DNA of 64,000 bases from an uncultured Candidatus Melainabacteria bacterium (GCA_934754515.1 CAKVIG010000001.1:62001-126000); one strand, 5' to 3'; numbered from the stretch's first letter, positions 11,305 to 19,850 are shown. Numbers and translations: made by a program. Notes: a model not told the origin generated them from the letters alone.

Positions 11305-12318
11305 TCAACCGAGTTCTTTTTCAAGTTCTTCAATTGTTGGAAGATTAGATTTTATACTATCTGGAATCGTTTGAGTAACTGTATATTCAGCAACACCAAT
11401 CGGTTTTGTCATATCCCTTAGTGAATACTCTGCAATTAACTTATTTTTAGATTTGCATAGAATTATGCCAATTGATGAATTATCAACCTCTGATTTTAAT
11501 TTTTCATCTACTACATTGAGATAAAAATTCATTTTCCCTGCGTATTCCGGCAAAAATTCACCAATTTTTAATTCAAAAACGACGTATGAATGTAATTTGG
11601 TGTTATAAAATAATAAATCTAAATAGTAATCTTTGTTTGCAATTTCTAAATGATACTGTTCCCCAATAAAAGCAAAACCTTTGCCCAATTCAAGTAAAAA
11701 TAATTTTAGATTTTTTACAAGTCCCTTTTCTATGTCTTTTTCATTTGCCTGTTCTGAAATTGTTAAAAAATCAAAATTGTATGGGTCTTTTATTAATTCA
11801 TTTGCTAAATCTGATTGTTGTTTTGGTAAAATAAGAGAAAAGTTATTCACTTTGTTGTCATTAGTTTGTCTGTCATAAAGTTTAGATTCTATCTGCAACA
11901 TCAATGTATTACGCGACCAACCGTTTTCAAGAATTTTATTAGCATACCAAAGTCGTTCTTCTTGAGTACCAACTTTATCCATTAAAAATATATTATGTCC
12001 CCATGGGATTTGTGCAACAAGCTGTTGCACAATTGTAAAATCCGAATATATTTCTGCAAATTTTCTCATATATTTAAGATTTCTAACGGACAAACCCTTT
12101 AAATCCGGAAAGGATTGTTGTAAATCTCTAGATAAATTATCTACAACTTTGGTTCCCCAACCCAGTTCTTGTTGTTTATCTAAAATTATTTTACCTATAT
12201 TCCAATATAAAATAATTAATTCTGCATTCACTGCTAATGCAGCTTTGAGTTGAGCGTTTCGAATTGTAATTTTTAAATTTTCTAATGTTTTAATATATGA
12301 TTTATCAAGACTATTCAT
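11305..12318 (-). CDS. YhcG/DUF1016-type PDDEXK nuclease family protein
   Basis: This 337-residue protein has the two-part layout of the YhcG family. The N-terminal DUF1016 half (about 8-150) has ELIILYWNIGKIIL, GWGTKVVDNLSRDL and the WGHN motif. The C-terminal half is a PDDEXK nuclease fold with D in YYLDLLFYN and ExK in VVFELKIGEF (about 240-265). These residues match the family's active-site pattern, but no cellular role is established for most members; many sit in defence or mobile contexts. Here it is the last gene of the rsmA-GT9-coaD operon, 44 bases after coaD. The gap carries two TTTGTACA boxes that could give it its own control. Confidence 0.88.
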   Translation of the reverse strand: MNSLDKSYIKTLENLKITIRNAQLKAALAVNAELIILYWNIGKIILDKQQELGWGTKVVDNLSRDLQQSFPDLKGLSVRNLKYMRKFAEIYSDFTIVQQLVAQIPWGHNIFLMDKVGTQEERLWYANKILENGWSRNTLMLQIESKLYDRQTNDNKVNNFSLILPKQQSDLANELIKDPYNFDFLTISEQANEKDIEKGLVKNLKLFLLELGKGFAFIGEQYHLEIANKDYYLDLLFYNTKLHSYVVFELKIGEFLPEYAGKMNFYLNVVDEKLKSEVDNSSIGIILCKSKNKLIAEYSLRDMTKPIGVAEYTVTQTIPDSIKSNLPTIEELEKELG

Positions 12319-12330
12319 ACAACACCCCTA

Positions 12331-12353
12331 TTTGTACATTTTTTTGTACAAAT
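12331..12353. promoter_or_regulatory. Tandem TTTGTACA boxes upstream of the YhcG-type gene
   Basis: TTTGTACA occurs at 12331-12338 and 12343-12350, a 12-base period, and the second extends into the palindrome TTTGTACAAA. They stand 13-35 bases before the start codon, the usual place for a repressor site. The protein that might bind is unknown. Confidence 0.4.
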
Positions 12354-12362
12354 TTATATAAA

Positions 12363-12839
12363 TTAAAAATTTTTATTTATTAAATGTTTATAAACCGCAT
12401 CGGGTACAAATTTACTAATATCACCTTTATTTAACAAAATTTCTCTTACGGCAGATGATGAAATAAAGTTATATTCGGGTTTTGTAATCAAGAATACTGT
12501 TTTAATATTACTGTAAAGTGCGTTATTTGTTTGTGAAAGCTGCATTTCATATTCAAAATCAAAAGAAGTTCTTAACCCTCTCAAAAGCACTTCTGCGCCA
12601 CGTTTTTTAGCATATTCTACCGTCAAACCTTGGAAAGAATCAACTTCTACATTTGGAAAATCTTTAACGCATTCTTTAATCAAAGCTACGCGCTCATCAA
12701 TAGGCAAAAATCCTTGTTTATTGATATTATAAGAAACCGCGATGATTACTTTATCAAAAATTTCTGCACCGCTTTTCAAAATATCAATGTGTCCGTTTGT
12801 TATCGGGTCAAAACTTCCCGGATATATTGCAATAGTCAT
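12363..12839 (-). CDS. coaD: Phosphopantetheine adenylyltransferase
   Basis: Penultimate step of coenzyme A synthesis: 4'-phosphopantetheine + ATP to dephospho-CoA. The 158-residue length is normal. The nucleotidyltransferase motif YPGSFDPITNGHIDIL at 6-21 carries the TxGH ATP site. LLRGLRTSFDFEYE and the second signature ISSSAVRE (about residues 126-133) complete the fold. It lies in the rsmA-GT9-coaD-YhcG operon, 10 bases after the glycosyltransferase. CoaBC, which makes its substrate, is encoded at 60707-61915. Confidence 0.97.
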   Translation of the reverse strand: MTIAIYPGSFDPITNGHIDILKSGAEIFDKVIIAVSYNINKQGFLPIDERVALIKECVKDFPNVEVDSFQGLTVEYAKKRGAEVLLRGLRTSFDFEYEMQLSQTNNALYSNIKTVFLITKPEYNFISSSAVREILLNKGDISKFVPDAVYKHLINKNF

Positions 12840-12849
12840 ATTTTCACCT

Positions 12850-13833
12850 TTATTTGTTAATAACAGCGTCTACGATTTCGTCCGCAGAAATCTTCAAACA
12901 ATCCAAGCTTTCGCAAGTCGTTTGACGTCTTTCCCACAGGCATGGTTGTAAATCACAATTACAATTAGCTTTAATTGGAACGACTTTACCGTTTTGCGGT
13001 ATCAATTTTTTATCATCGGTTGAACCGAAAATAACATACGTTTTTACGCCTAAAGCCACTGCAACATGTAATGGCGCAGAATCTGAGCATAAGAATTTTT
13101 CTGTGCTTGAAATCAATTCTGCCAGTTCTTTTAAATTTTTTGTTTTGCCAAACATATTAACGTACTTATCAGCCGGTACAAGTTTCTGAATCGTTTCAAT
13201 CGTTTCTTTATCATCAGGACCGCCTGCCAAAATAACTTTTTTTCCGCAATCAGCCAGTTTGTTTACAACTTCTGCCCATTTTTCAGGCGAAATGGTTTTA
13301 ATCATTCCCTTTTTTACACTCAAAAGACTAACTCCGGGGTGAATTAATACAGTATTTGCTTCAGTTGTTTTTGTCGGAACATCAATTTGCGGCAACTCTG
13401 TATTAATCTCCGTAACGCTTCTTACAAGGTCATGGTACATTTTAGCTGCATATTGATTTTTATTAAGTCTGACAGCTTTAGTCAAAAGAATTTCACTCAA
13501 TTTACCTGAATTATAACCATAACGTTTAGGAATAAAAGTTGCAGCCAAAAACATTGAAATAAATTTGTTTGAGCCTGACGAAATTACCATGTCAAACTTA
13601 TTTGTCCAAATTTTGAACAAAAGTTTTAAAAGTTCCGTGTATTTGTTTTTGCCTTTGATATCCGCAAACAGAGTTTTATCAATAATATTTGTAAGTGACA
13701 CAACGCCTTTGCTTCGAGGCTCTAGCGCAAGCGTAATTTCAGCATCAGGGAACTGTTTTTTTACAGATATAATTGTAGGTAAAAACAAGATTTCATCACC
13801 TAAACCGCCAAAATTTATAAACAAAATTTTCAT
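12850..13833 (-). CDS. Glycosyltransferase family 9 (heptosyltransferase-like)
   Basis: GT-B glycosyltransferase of 327 residues. The N-terminus MKILFINFGGLGDEILFLPT is the family 9 start (FxxxGDxL). The second Rossmann domain has VLIHPGVS (about 172) and CSDSAPLHVAVALGVKTYVIFG (about 270-290), the nucleotide-sugar site. The Cys-rich tail CNCDLQPCLWERRQTTC is common in ADP-heptose:LPS heptosyltransferases. It probably adds a sugar to the lipopolysaccharide core or another surface glycan at the inner membrane, fitting a diderm cell. Its ATG overlaps the rsmA stop by one base (TAATG), so the two are translationally coupled. Confidence 0.9.
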   Translation of the reverse strand: MKILFINFGGLGDEILFLPTIISVKKQFPDAEITLALEPRSKGVVSLTNIIDKTLFADIKGKNKYTELLKLLFKIWTNKFDMVISSGSNKFISMFLAATFIPKRYGYNSGKLSEILLTKAVRLNKNQYAAKMYHDLVRSVTEINTELPQIDVPTKTTEANTVLIHPGVSLLSVKKGMIKTISPEKWAEVVNKLADCGKKVILAGGPDDKETIETIQKLVPADKYVNMFGKTKNLKELAELISSTEKFLCSDSAPLHVAVALGVKTYVIFGSTDDKKLIPQNGKVVPIKANCNCDLQPCLWERRQTTCESLDCLKISADEIVDAVINK

Positions 13834-14669
13834 TATGCTTGCAATTCTCCTGCTAATTTTCCAAATTCTTGAATAGAAAGTTTTTCGCCGCGAATATTTT
13901 CATCCAATCCCAAATCTGAAATCGCTTTTGTAACTTTTTCTTTGTCAAAACCCGCACCTACAAGGCAATTTTTAAGAGTTTTGCGTCGTTGTGAAAACGC
14001 AGATTTGATTACGCGTCTAAAGAATGAATAGTCATCAAGTTTTAAGAGCGGTTCTTGTCTGACTTTCAAAGAAACAAGTGCAGAATTAACTTTTGGCGCA
14101 GGATAAAAAGATTTGCGTCCAACAAGCCTTATAATTTCACAATCAGCCCAAAATTGAGAAAGAATAGTTAAAAGACCGTATTGTTTTGATTGGCTTTTTT
14201 CAGTCGCTACAATTCTTCTGGCAACTTCTTCTTGAACCATAAGAATAATATCTTTAATTTTGTTGCGGTTTTTGTTATTCAAATCGTCGATTTCGCCTAA
14301 AAGATGTGCAATGATTGGAGAAGTAATATAATAAGGAATATTTGCAACGATTTTTACATTGTCTTCTGTCAGTGCAGAAATATCCGTTTTAAGAATATCA
14401 TTATGTATGATTTCTAAATTGTCGCAATCAAGCTTTTCAAGCTCTTTTATTGCTTCTTCATCCAATTCAACTGCGATAACTTTTTTAGCATGCTTTACTA
14501 ATTGTTCAGTAACGAATCCGACACCCGGGCCGATTTCCAGAACAGTATCATCTTTTGTAATATTCGCAAAATCAATAATATCGCCGATTACATCGGGATT
14601 GATTAAAAAATTTTGACCTAATCTTTTTTTAGTTCTAAAGAACTTTGCTCTTTGTAAATAATCCACCAT
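13833..14669 (-). CDS. rsmA: 16S rRNA dimethyladenosine transferase
   Basis: KsgA/RsmA dimethylates two adjacent adenosines near the 3' end of 16S rRNA, late in 30S assembly. The 278 residues show the SAM-binding motif LEIGPGVGFVTEQL (about 45-58), the NIPYYITSPI catalytic motif (about 110-120) and the C-terminal KSAFSQRRKTLKNCL signature. First gene of the operon with GT9, coaD and the YhcG-type protein. No strong ribosome site precedes the ATG at 14669. The upstream gap carries a family A repeat. Confidence 0.97.
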   Translation of the reverse strand: MVDYLQRAKFFRTKKRLGQNFLINPDVIGDIIDFANITKDDTVLEIGPGVGFVTEQLVKHAKKVIAVELDEEAIKELEKLDCDNLEIIHNDILKTDISALTEDNVKIVANIPYYITSPIIAHLLGEIDDLNNKNRNKIKDIILMVQEEVARRIVATEKSQSKQYGLLTILSQFWADCEIIRLVGRKSFYPAPKVNSALVSLKVRQEPLLKLDDYSFFRRVIKSAFSQRRKTLKNCLVGAGFDKEKVTKAISDLGLDENIRGEKLSIQEFGKLAGELQA

Positions 14670-15001
14670 GGTATTTATAATAGTACAAACAGGGAAATGT
14701 TAAAATATTAATCTTAATTTAGAATAGAATTGTTGAAAGAAATTCAACTATCACAAATCAATATACTTGGGTAAGGGAATATGGTAATGGCGTAAACTAA
14801 ACTTAGTTGAAATTTGAAAGTGGAAAGTTATTTATATGGTGCAAAAAATTGCACCCTACAATTTTTTAATTAAAATACGTTCAATATTGAACTTTTTCAT
14901 TTTAATAAATTCCTAAAACAACTTTCAACTTTCCACTTTCAACTCACTATCCCTTATTCCCCTCAAAGAATCTTTCATATATAATAAAAAAGGAGAGTAT
15001 C
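14670..15001. other. Divergent intergenic region with a family A repeat
   Basis: A 332-base gap between rsmA and the glutamate-cysteine ligase. The part 14806-14945 is a family A element; the remainder is AT-rich with a TATAAT at 14980-14985 before the + strand gene. No reading frame or RNA gene is supported. Confidence 0.6.
14806..14945. repeat. Family A inverted-repeat element
   Basis: Left arm TTGAAAGTGGAAAGTT, core GGTGCAAAAAATTGCACC, centre GTTCAATATTGAAC and right arm AACTTTCAACTTTCCACTTT. Full-length copy of about 140 bases. Confidence 0.85.
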
Positions 15002-16261
15002 GTGAATCAATGTAAAACAAAAACCGAAGAAAAATTAGAGTACAGCCAACTTTTGGACGAATTTATTTTGGGCTGTAAAACTTCACGTAAAATCGGTATG
15101 GAATATGAACGCATACCGCTTAATAAAATTACTAAAGAAGTTGTTTCTTATGGTGGCGATTATGGTGTTTGTGAATTATTAAGAGAATTTGCAAAATCTG
15201 ATAATTGGGATTACATTTTAGATGATACAAATATTATTGGGCTAAAAAAACTTCACGATACAATAACTTTAGAACCGGGTTGCCAATTAGAATTAAGCAT
15301 TGAACCGCAAGAATTTATTAGAGATTTAAAAAAGAAAATTGAAGAAATTGATTCCAACATTGCGCCAATTTTAGATAGGTTTGGCATTGAATTAATCAAC
15401 AAAGGCGTTTCTCCTACTACGACTTACAAAAATATTAAAATTTTACCCAAACGCAGATATCATATTATGGCGAATTATTTATGGGGAATTTTATCTGACG
15501 TAATGATGAGAGAAACCGCAGGTATTCAAGTTGGAGTGGATTATTCTTCAGAAGAAGATGCCATGCGCAAATTCCGTGTTGCAAATCTTATGATGCCATT
15601 TGCAACTGCTATGTATGCTAATTCCAAAATCAGAGGCGGAGTCGATACAGGTTACAAATCTTTTAGAGCTTTAGCTTGGTTGAATACTGATAACGAACGC
15701 TGCGGATTTGCTACAAAATTTCAAGACGGCATGTCGTTTAAAGACTATGTAAATTTGCTTTTGGATACTCCGATGATTTTTATTAATCGTGAAAATGCAC
15801 CATTGAACGTAAACGGACGCTTGACGTTCAAGCAATTTATGGAAAAAGGATTTGAAGGTTTTAATGCTACGATTGAAGATTGGCAATTGCATTCTAATCT
15901 TTATTTTCCGGAAGTTCGTTTGAGGAATTTTATTGAAATAAGAAATCATGATTGCGTGGGTGGTGGTTTAGAATACTCAATTCCTGCTTTGTATAAAGGT
16001 ATAATGTATTCTCCATCAGCATTAGAAGAAGTTGAAAACTTGCTTTGCAAATATTCGTTTAATGAAATTAATGAACTCAGATATAATGTTGCAAAGTATG
16101 CAACTTCTGCAAAACTTAGAAAAACTTCTATTTCTTCTATTTGTAAAGAGCTTGTTGAAATTTCTTATTATTCACTAAAAACTCAACTTGAGGATGAGGA
16201 AAAATTTTTAGAACCGATTATGGAATTGTTAAAGAAAGGCAAAACTCCGTGTGAAGTTTAA
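15002..16261 (+). CDS. Glutamate--cysteine ligase, GCS2 type
   Basis: Enzyme of 419 residues that joins glutamate to cysteine (first step of glutathione synthesis). The GCS2 family marks are the N-terminal GMEYERIPL (about 31-39), the nearby TLEPGCQLELSIEP (about 90-103), the substrate loop around RYHIMANYLWG and MMRETAGIQVGVDYSSEEDA (about 168-187), and LRNFIEIRNHDCVG. The start is GTG at 15002, with AGGAGAG 4 bases upstream. No glutathione synthetase is seen in the window, so the product could be gamma-glutamylcysteine itself. Related GCS2 members ligate other amines, so the exact substrate needs care. A flavin disulfide-reductase-like gene follows. Confidence 0.82.
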   Translation: MNQCKTKTEEKLEYSQLLDEFILGCKTSRKIGMEYERIPLNKITKEVVSYGGDYGVCELLREFAKSDNWDYILDDTNIIGLKKLHDTITLEPGCQLELSIEPQEFIRDLKKKIEEIDSNIAPILDRFGIELINKGVSPTTTYKNIKILPKRRYHIMANYLWGILSDVMMRETAGIQVGVDYSSEEDAMRKFRVANLMMPFATAMYANSKIRGGVDTGYKSFRALAWLNTDNERCGFATKFQDGMSFKDYVNLLLDTPMIFINRENAPLNVNGRLTFKQFMEKGFEGFNATIEDWQLHSNLYFPEVRLRNFIEIRNHDCVGGGLEYSIPALYKGIMYSPSALEEVENLLCKYSFNEINELRYNVAKYATSAKLRKTSISSICKELVEISYYSLKTQLEDEEKFLEPIMELLKKGKTPCEV

Positions 16262-16269
16262 AATTTAAT

Positions 16270-16341
16270 GTCGGGTTCAATGAAAACGTTGAACCCGACC
16301 TACTGTTTATAAATTATTGTTGGGCTGAAAGCCCAACCTAC
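16270..16341. repeat. Two family B-type hairpins after the ligase gene
   Basis: GTCGGGTTCAA / TTGAACCCGAC (16270-16299) and GTTGGGCT / AGCCCAAC (16319-16336) are each followed by CCTAC, the conserved family B flank. They may also serve as transcription terminators for the ligase. Confidence 0.7.
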
Positions 16342-16355
16342 TTAGCTTCAGGCTA

Positions 16356-16438
16356 ATCGCCTTTGCAATGACGTGACGTAGAACTACTGGCTGAGCGTCT
16401 TTGTGAGGTTCGTTAGAACCGAAACAATCCAGCTTACA
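16356..16438. repeat. Possible degenerate repeat resembling family E
   Basis: GC-richer segment containing CTTTGCAATGACGTGACG and ending CGAAACAATCCAGC, reminiscent of the AATGAC and AATCCA ends of the element at 21023-21114. No reading frame or RNA gene is evident. Confidence 0.35.
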
Positions 16439-16504
16439 TACAATTTTATGTAAATACCAACGTGTCTAATTGATTTCAATCACGAAATTTTCAATAATTT
16501 GAAT

Positions 16505-17854
16505 ATGAGAATCATAATAATCGGTGGTGTTGCAGCAGGAGCAAAAGCCGCTGCCAAATCAAAAAGAATGCTTCCTGATGCAGAAGTTCACATCTATACG
16601 CAAGATACACATGTTTCTTATTCCTCTTGTGGTTTACCATACTATATTGCAGGCGATTTTGCAGACTGGCACAAACTTATAGTCAGAACAAAAGAAGAAT
16701 TTGAAAAAAGTGGAATTGGTATCCATTTAGAACACCGTGTTACTAAAATTTTACCAGCAGATAAAAAAATTCTAATAAAAAATCTTAGCACAAACACCTG
16801 CGAATTTGTTAAATACGATAAACTTATTATTGCGACAGGTTCACATCCGTTTATACCTGAAATCAAAAATAGCAACCTAAAAAATATTTATACGGTAAGA
16901 ACTCTAGAAGATGGTATAAATATCCGTGAAAAAATGAAAGAATCAAAAAATATTACGATATTAGGCGGTGGCTATATCGCAATAGAAATGATTGAAGCAT
17001 TTGTTAAAAACAGTAAAAACGTCACCCTTATTGAACGTTCACCTTTTATACTCTCAGTTTTTGATGAAGATATTTCTTCACTCATCCAAACTTTTATTCT
17101 CGAACATTCCAACAACTTAGTAAAAATAATTAACGAAGATTTGGTAACAGAATTTGTCGGAGAAGAAGAAGTACGAGGGGTTTTAACCTCAAAAGGCTCA
17201 GGTATTGAAACCGATATGGTAATCGTATCAACAGGTGTGCGCCCGAGTGTCGACATTGCAAAAGAAGCAGGAATAGAACTTGGCATAACAGGAGCAATAA
17301 AAGTCAACAGTAGAATGCAAACTAATATTAGCGATATTTATGCCTGCGGTGATTGTGTGGAAAAAATTAATATGATTTCACATTCACCAATGTGGCTTCC
17401 TCTTGGCTCTACAGCAAACAAAGAAGGGCGCGTTGCTGCAATTAACGCTTGCGGCGGTGTCGAAGACTTCGAAGGAATTTTAGGCTCTACCGTTTTAAGA
17501 TACCACGCAATGGCAATTTCCATGACAGGCTTAACCGAAAAAGCAGCACAAAAACTCGGCTATGATACTGTTTCCGTTGTCATCACCAAACGCGATAAGG
17601 CAGGTTACATGCCGGAAGTCAAGAATATAACGCTTAAACTTGTTGCCGACAGGCGTTCACACAAAGTTTTAGGCGCGCAAGCCATCGGAGATGGTGACGC
17701 AGACAAGCGTGTCAATACGATTTCGGTCGGTTTGCTAAGCGGAATGAGAGTTGAAGACTTGTTGGACGTGGATTTAACCTACGCTCCTCCGTTCTCAACA
17801 AGCATTGACATACTAATTTCTGCTGCCAGAATTTTAAAGTCCAAACTAAACTAA
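16505..17854 (+). CDS. FAD-dependent CoA-disulfide reductase / NADH oxidase family protein
   Basis: Two-dinucleotide-binding flavoenzyme of 449 residues. The FAD site is IIIGGVAAGAKAAAKSKRM at 4-22, and the redox cysteine lies in SYSSCGLPYY (about 39-48). This single-Cys motif is typical of CoA-disulfide reductases, NADH oxidases and persulfide reductases rather than CxxxxC reductases. The NAD site is ILGGGYIAIEM and the C-terminal FAD site IYACGDCVE. The dimerisation domain ends SAARILKSKLN. No rhodanese domain is fused. It probably reduces disulfides, persulfides or oxygen with NAD(P)H in the cytosol. I use ATG 16505; a TTG two codons earlier is less likely. It converges with rpe and overlaps it by 4 bases. 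Confidence 0.85.
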   Translation: MRIIIIGGVAAGAKAAAKSKRMLPDAEVHIYTQDTHVSYSSCGLPYYIAGDFADWHKLIVRTKEEFEKSGIGIHLEHRVTKILPADKKILIKNLSTNTCEFVKYDKLIIATGSHPFIPEIKNSNLKNIYTVRTLEDGINIREKMKESKNITILGGGYIAIEMIEAFVKNSKNVTLIERSPFILSVFDEDISSLIQTFILEHSNNLVKIINEDLVTEFVGEEEVRGVLTSKGSGIETDMVIVSTGVRPSVDIAKEAGIELGITGAIKVNSRMQTNISDIYACGDCVEKINMISHSPMWLPLGSTANKEGRVAAINACGGVEDFEGILGSTVLRYHAMAISMTGLTEKAAQKLGYDTVSVVITKRDKAGYMPEVKNITLKLVADRRSHKVLGAQAIGDGDADKRVNTISVGLLSGMRVEDLLDVDLTYAPPFSTSIDILISAARILKSKLN

Positions 17855-18501
17855 CATTGCAAGCTTTCAATTGCTTTTTGATAATCTTTACTTCCATAAA
17901 TATAACTTCCTGCAACTAATGAAGTTGCACCAAGAGAAGTACAAATTTTTGAAGTTAAATTATTAATTCCACCATCAACTTGAATAATTAAATCTGTTGG
18001 TGCATTATCTTTGATTGCAGGAATTTTCATTGCACAATCATGCATAAACTCTTGACCACCAAACCCAGGCTCAACAGTCATTACAAGCAATAAATCAATT
18101 TTATTCAGAAATTGAAAGATCTCTTTCGCTTCTGTTTTTGGTTTTATTGATAAACCGACTTTTACATTAAAACTTTTTATTAAATCAATGACTTTTTCTA
18201 CTTGTTTTGGATTTTCACAAGCTTCATAATGAAAAGTCAAAATATCAGAACCCGCTTTTGCAAACGGTTCAATATATTTTTCAGGATTTTCAATCATCAA
18301 ATGAGTATCCAAAATCAAATCCGTTGCTTTTCTCAAGGATTTTACAACAGGAACACCAATTGTAATATTGGGAACAAAATGCCCATCCATAACATCAATG
18401 TGAAGCCACTGCGCGCCTGCTTGCTTAACTGCCTCTGCTTCTTCGCCAAGTTTTGCAAAATCTGCTGATAATATTGAAGGTGAAATAATAGTCTTTTCCA
18501 T
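17851..18501 (-). CDS. rpe: Ribulose-phosphate 3-epimerase
   Basis: Interconverts ribulose-5-phosphate and xylulose-5-phosphate in the pentose phosphate pathway. 216 residues, TIM barrel. SILSADFAKLGEEAEAV at the N-terminus, metal-binding HIDVMDGHFVPNITIG (about 34-49), LDTHLMIENP, MTVEPGFGGQEF (about 140-151) and VDGGIN near the C-terminus all match the family. It appears to be a single gene, divergent from the hypothetical gene at 18561. Confidence 0.97.
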   Translation of the reverse strand: MEKTIISPSILSADFAKLGEEAEAVKQAGAQWLHIDVMDGHFVPNITIGVPVVKSLRKATDLILDTHLMIENPEKYIEPFAKAGSDILTFHYEACENPKQVEKVIDLIKSFNVKVGLSIKPKTEAKEIFQFLNKIDLLLVMTVEPGFGGQEFMHDCAMKIPAIKDNAPTDLIIQVDGGINNLTSKICTSLGATSLVAGSYIYGSKDYQKAIESLQC

Positions 18502-18522
18502 AAACTCATTTTAACACACATA

Positions 18523-18551
18523 TTGTCATTTTCGAAAACTTTAGATATAAT
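18523..18551 (+). promoter_or_regulatory. Sigma70-type promoter, near-leaderless
   Basis: TTGTCA (18523-18528) and TATAAT (18546-18551) with a 17-base spacer. Only 9 bases separate the -10 from the ATG at 18561, so the 5' leader would be 2-3 bases, and there is no Shine-Dalgarno sequence. Confidence 0.65.
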
Positions 18552-18560
18552 TAAGTTATT

Positions 18561-18914
18561 ATGGAAGATTTAACAGATTTAAAGAAATATTTAAAAAAAT
18601 TACAAAATACAATTGCAAGAGATATCGATTTCAAATTTTTTGGCCTGAACTTTATTAAAAAAAATAAAATTGATGATGTTTGGTGTTGCATACTGGCAAG
18701 TTTACCCGAAATTTTCAAAAAGAACTTAAAAAGCACTTTCAGCAAAAAATTAAACTCAATAATTGCATATAATCATTTATTTGATGCTTTAAAACACAAA
18801 TGTCCGTTTAGTTCACAAATGTATTCTGTTAATATAGACGGTGTTAATCGCTCTATAACTACTATTTTAACAAGCATTGAACGTGATGTTAATTATTTAG
18901 AAAAAAATACATAA
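18561..18914 (+). CDS. Hypothetical protein, small and basic
   Basis: This 117-residue protein has no signal peptide or membrane segment. It is helical and Lys/Phe-rich (LKKYLKKLQNTIARDIDFK; FKKNLKSTFSKKLNSII) with two adjacent cysteines (VWCCIL). I do not recognise a family. The consensus promoter just upstream supports it as a real gene. A consensus promoter for the next gene lies between them, so it is probably transcribed alone. Confidence 0.65.
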   Translation: MEDLTDLKKYLKKLQNTIARDIDFKFFGLNFIKKNKIDDVWCCILASLPEIFKKNLKSTFSKKLNSIIAYNHLFDALKHKCPFSSQMYSVNIDGVNRSITTILTSIERDVNYLEKNT

Positions 18915-18928
18915 GTCCGCTTCACTCG

Positions 18929-18958
18929 TTGACTTTTATCATCTATTTGTTGTACAAT
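18929..18958 (+). promoter_or_regulatory. Promoter of the coiled-coil gene
   Basis: TTGACT (18929-18934), 18-base spacer, TACAAT (18953-18958). The gene starts at 18995 with GGAG 7 bases before its ATG. Confidence 0.6.
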
Positions 18959-18994
18959 CTTGGTAACTATCATACAAGTTTTACGGAGTAGAAA

Positions 18995-19594
18995 ATGAAT
19001 TCACAACAAGATGTTATTTATGGTTTAATGAACGAGTTAGAAGAAGCCTTGGATCACGGTATACCACTATTAGGTTCTGTTTCCATTGTTAAAAAAGATA
19101 TTGTAACAAACATCTTGGATAAATTATATGCTGCACTTCCTGATGAAATCAAAGAGGCAAGAGCACTATTAAGACGTAAAGATGAGCTACAATATGAAGC
19201 TCAACAACGTGCAGAAAAAGTTATTTCTGATGCTCAAGCTGAAGCAAACAGACTTCTTAGCGAATCTGATTTATTAAGAGCTGTTCAAAGAGAAGCAGAA
19301 AAAATTAAAGAACAAGTTATAACTGATTGCGAAGATATTAAACGTAAAGCACTTGATGAAGCGGAAGGTGTAAGAAATCAAGCAATTGATGAAGCTACAA
19401 GAATCAAAGACGGCGCAACCGTTTATGCTGAACAAGTATTGGCTAACATTGAACAAAACTTGACTCAACTTCAAGAAGTTGTTAAAAATGGTCAGCTTCA
19501 AATGGAAAGAAGACGCGCAGAAGCCGATGAACAAATGAGTTCAGGTTATGTTAACCAACGTCAGGAATTCGCACAAGATTTTAAGATGAATTAG
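18995..19594 (+). CDS. Coiled-coil protein, DivIVA-like / cyanobacterial conserved family
   Basis: This 199-residue protein opens with a short N-terminal helix region (LMNELEEALDHGIPLLGSVSIVKKDIVTNILDKL, residues 10-43) and continues with an unbroken Ala/Glu-rich coiled coil (about 60-190; QRAEKVISDAQAEANRLL, IKRKALDEAEGVRNQA). The order, the proline-containing linker and the late motif GATVYAEQVLANIEQNL resemble a family conserved in cyanobacteria, often annotated as DivIVA-like or ATP-synthase-subunit-b-like. That likeness is from memory and supports a cyanobacterial-lineage host. A role in cell-pole or division organisation is possible but unproven. A strong terminator follows. Confidence 0.8.
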   Translation: MNSQQDVIYGLMNELEEALDHGIPLLGSVSIVKKDIVTNILDKLYAALPDEIKEARALLRRKDELQYEAQQRAEKVISDAQAEANRLLSESDLLRAVQREAEKIKEQVITDCEDIKRKALDEAEGVRNQAIDEATRIKDGATVYAEQVLANIEQNLTQLQEVVKNGQLQMERRRAEADEQMSSGYVNQRQEFAQDFKMN

Positions 19595-19609
19595 TCTTAT
19601 AACAGTATT

Positions 19610-19654
19610 AAAAACAGTAACGGCACTTCTTTCAGAAGTGCCGTTACTGTTTTT
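19610..19654 (+). terminator. Strong Rho-independent terminator
   Basis: Perfect 21-bp stem (AAAAACAGTAACGGCACTTC.. pairing with ..GAAGTGCCGTTACTGTTTTT) with a 3-base loop, 15 bases after the coiled-coil gene. The A/T flanks would let it work in both directions. Confidence 0.9.
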
Positions 19655-19683
19655 ACAACGCTTAATGCAATTTTACCCTTACG

Positions 19684-19817
19684 GTTTTTCACCTCACCCT
19701 AACCCTCTCCTGTAAGGAGAGGGAATGACCTAAAGTCGCTCAATTATTAATTGTTAAAATTAACAAGTCTTGATTATTCCCTCTCCTCACAGGAGAGGGC
19801 TAGGGTGAGGTGAAAAA
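19684..19817. repeat. Family D inverted-repeat element, full copy
   Basis: About 134 bases with near-perfect inverted ends: TTTTTCACCTCACCCTAACC on the left, GGTGAGGTGAAAAA on the right. Each arm also carries its own CCCTCTCC/GGAGAGGG hairpin. The centre is AT-rich and has no reading frame. Confidence 0.85.
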
Positions 19818-19850
19818 CCCAAAAAGAGAATTATACTAAAACTTCTCACT

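Noticed and set aside
19684..19817. CRISPR-like repeat block
   Set aside because: It is an inverted, not a direct, repeat with no regular spacer unit; the other copies are dispersed through the window.
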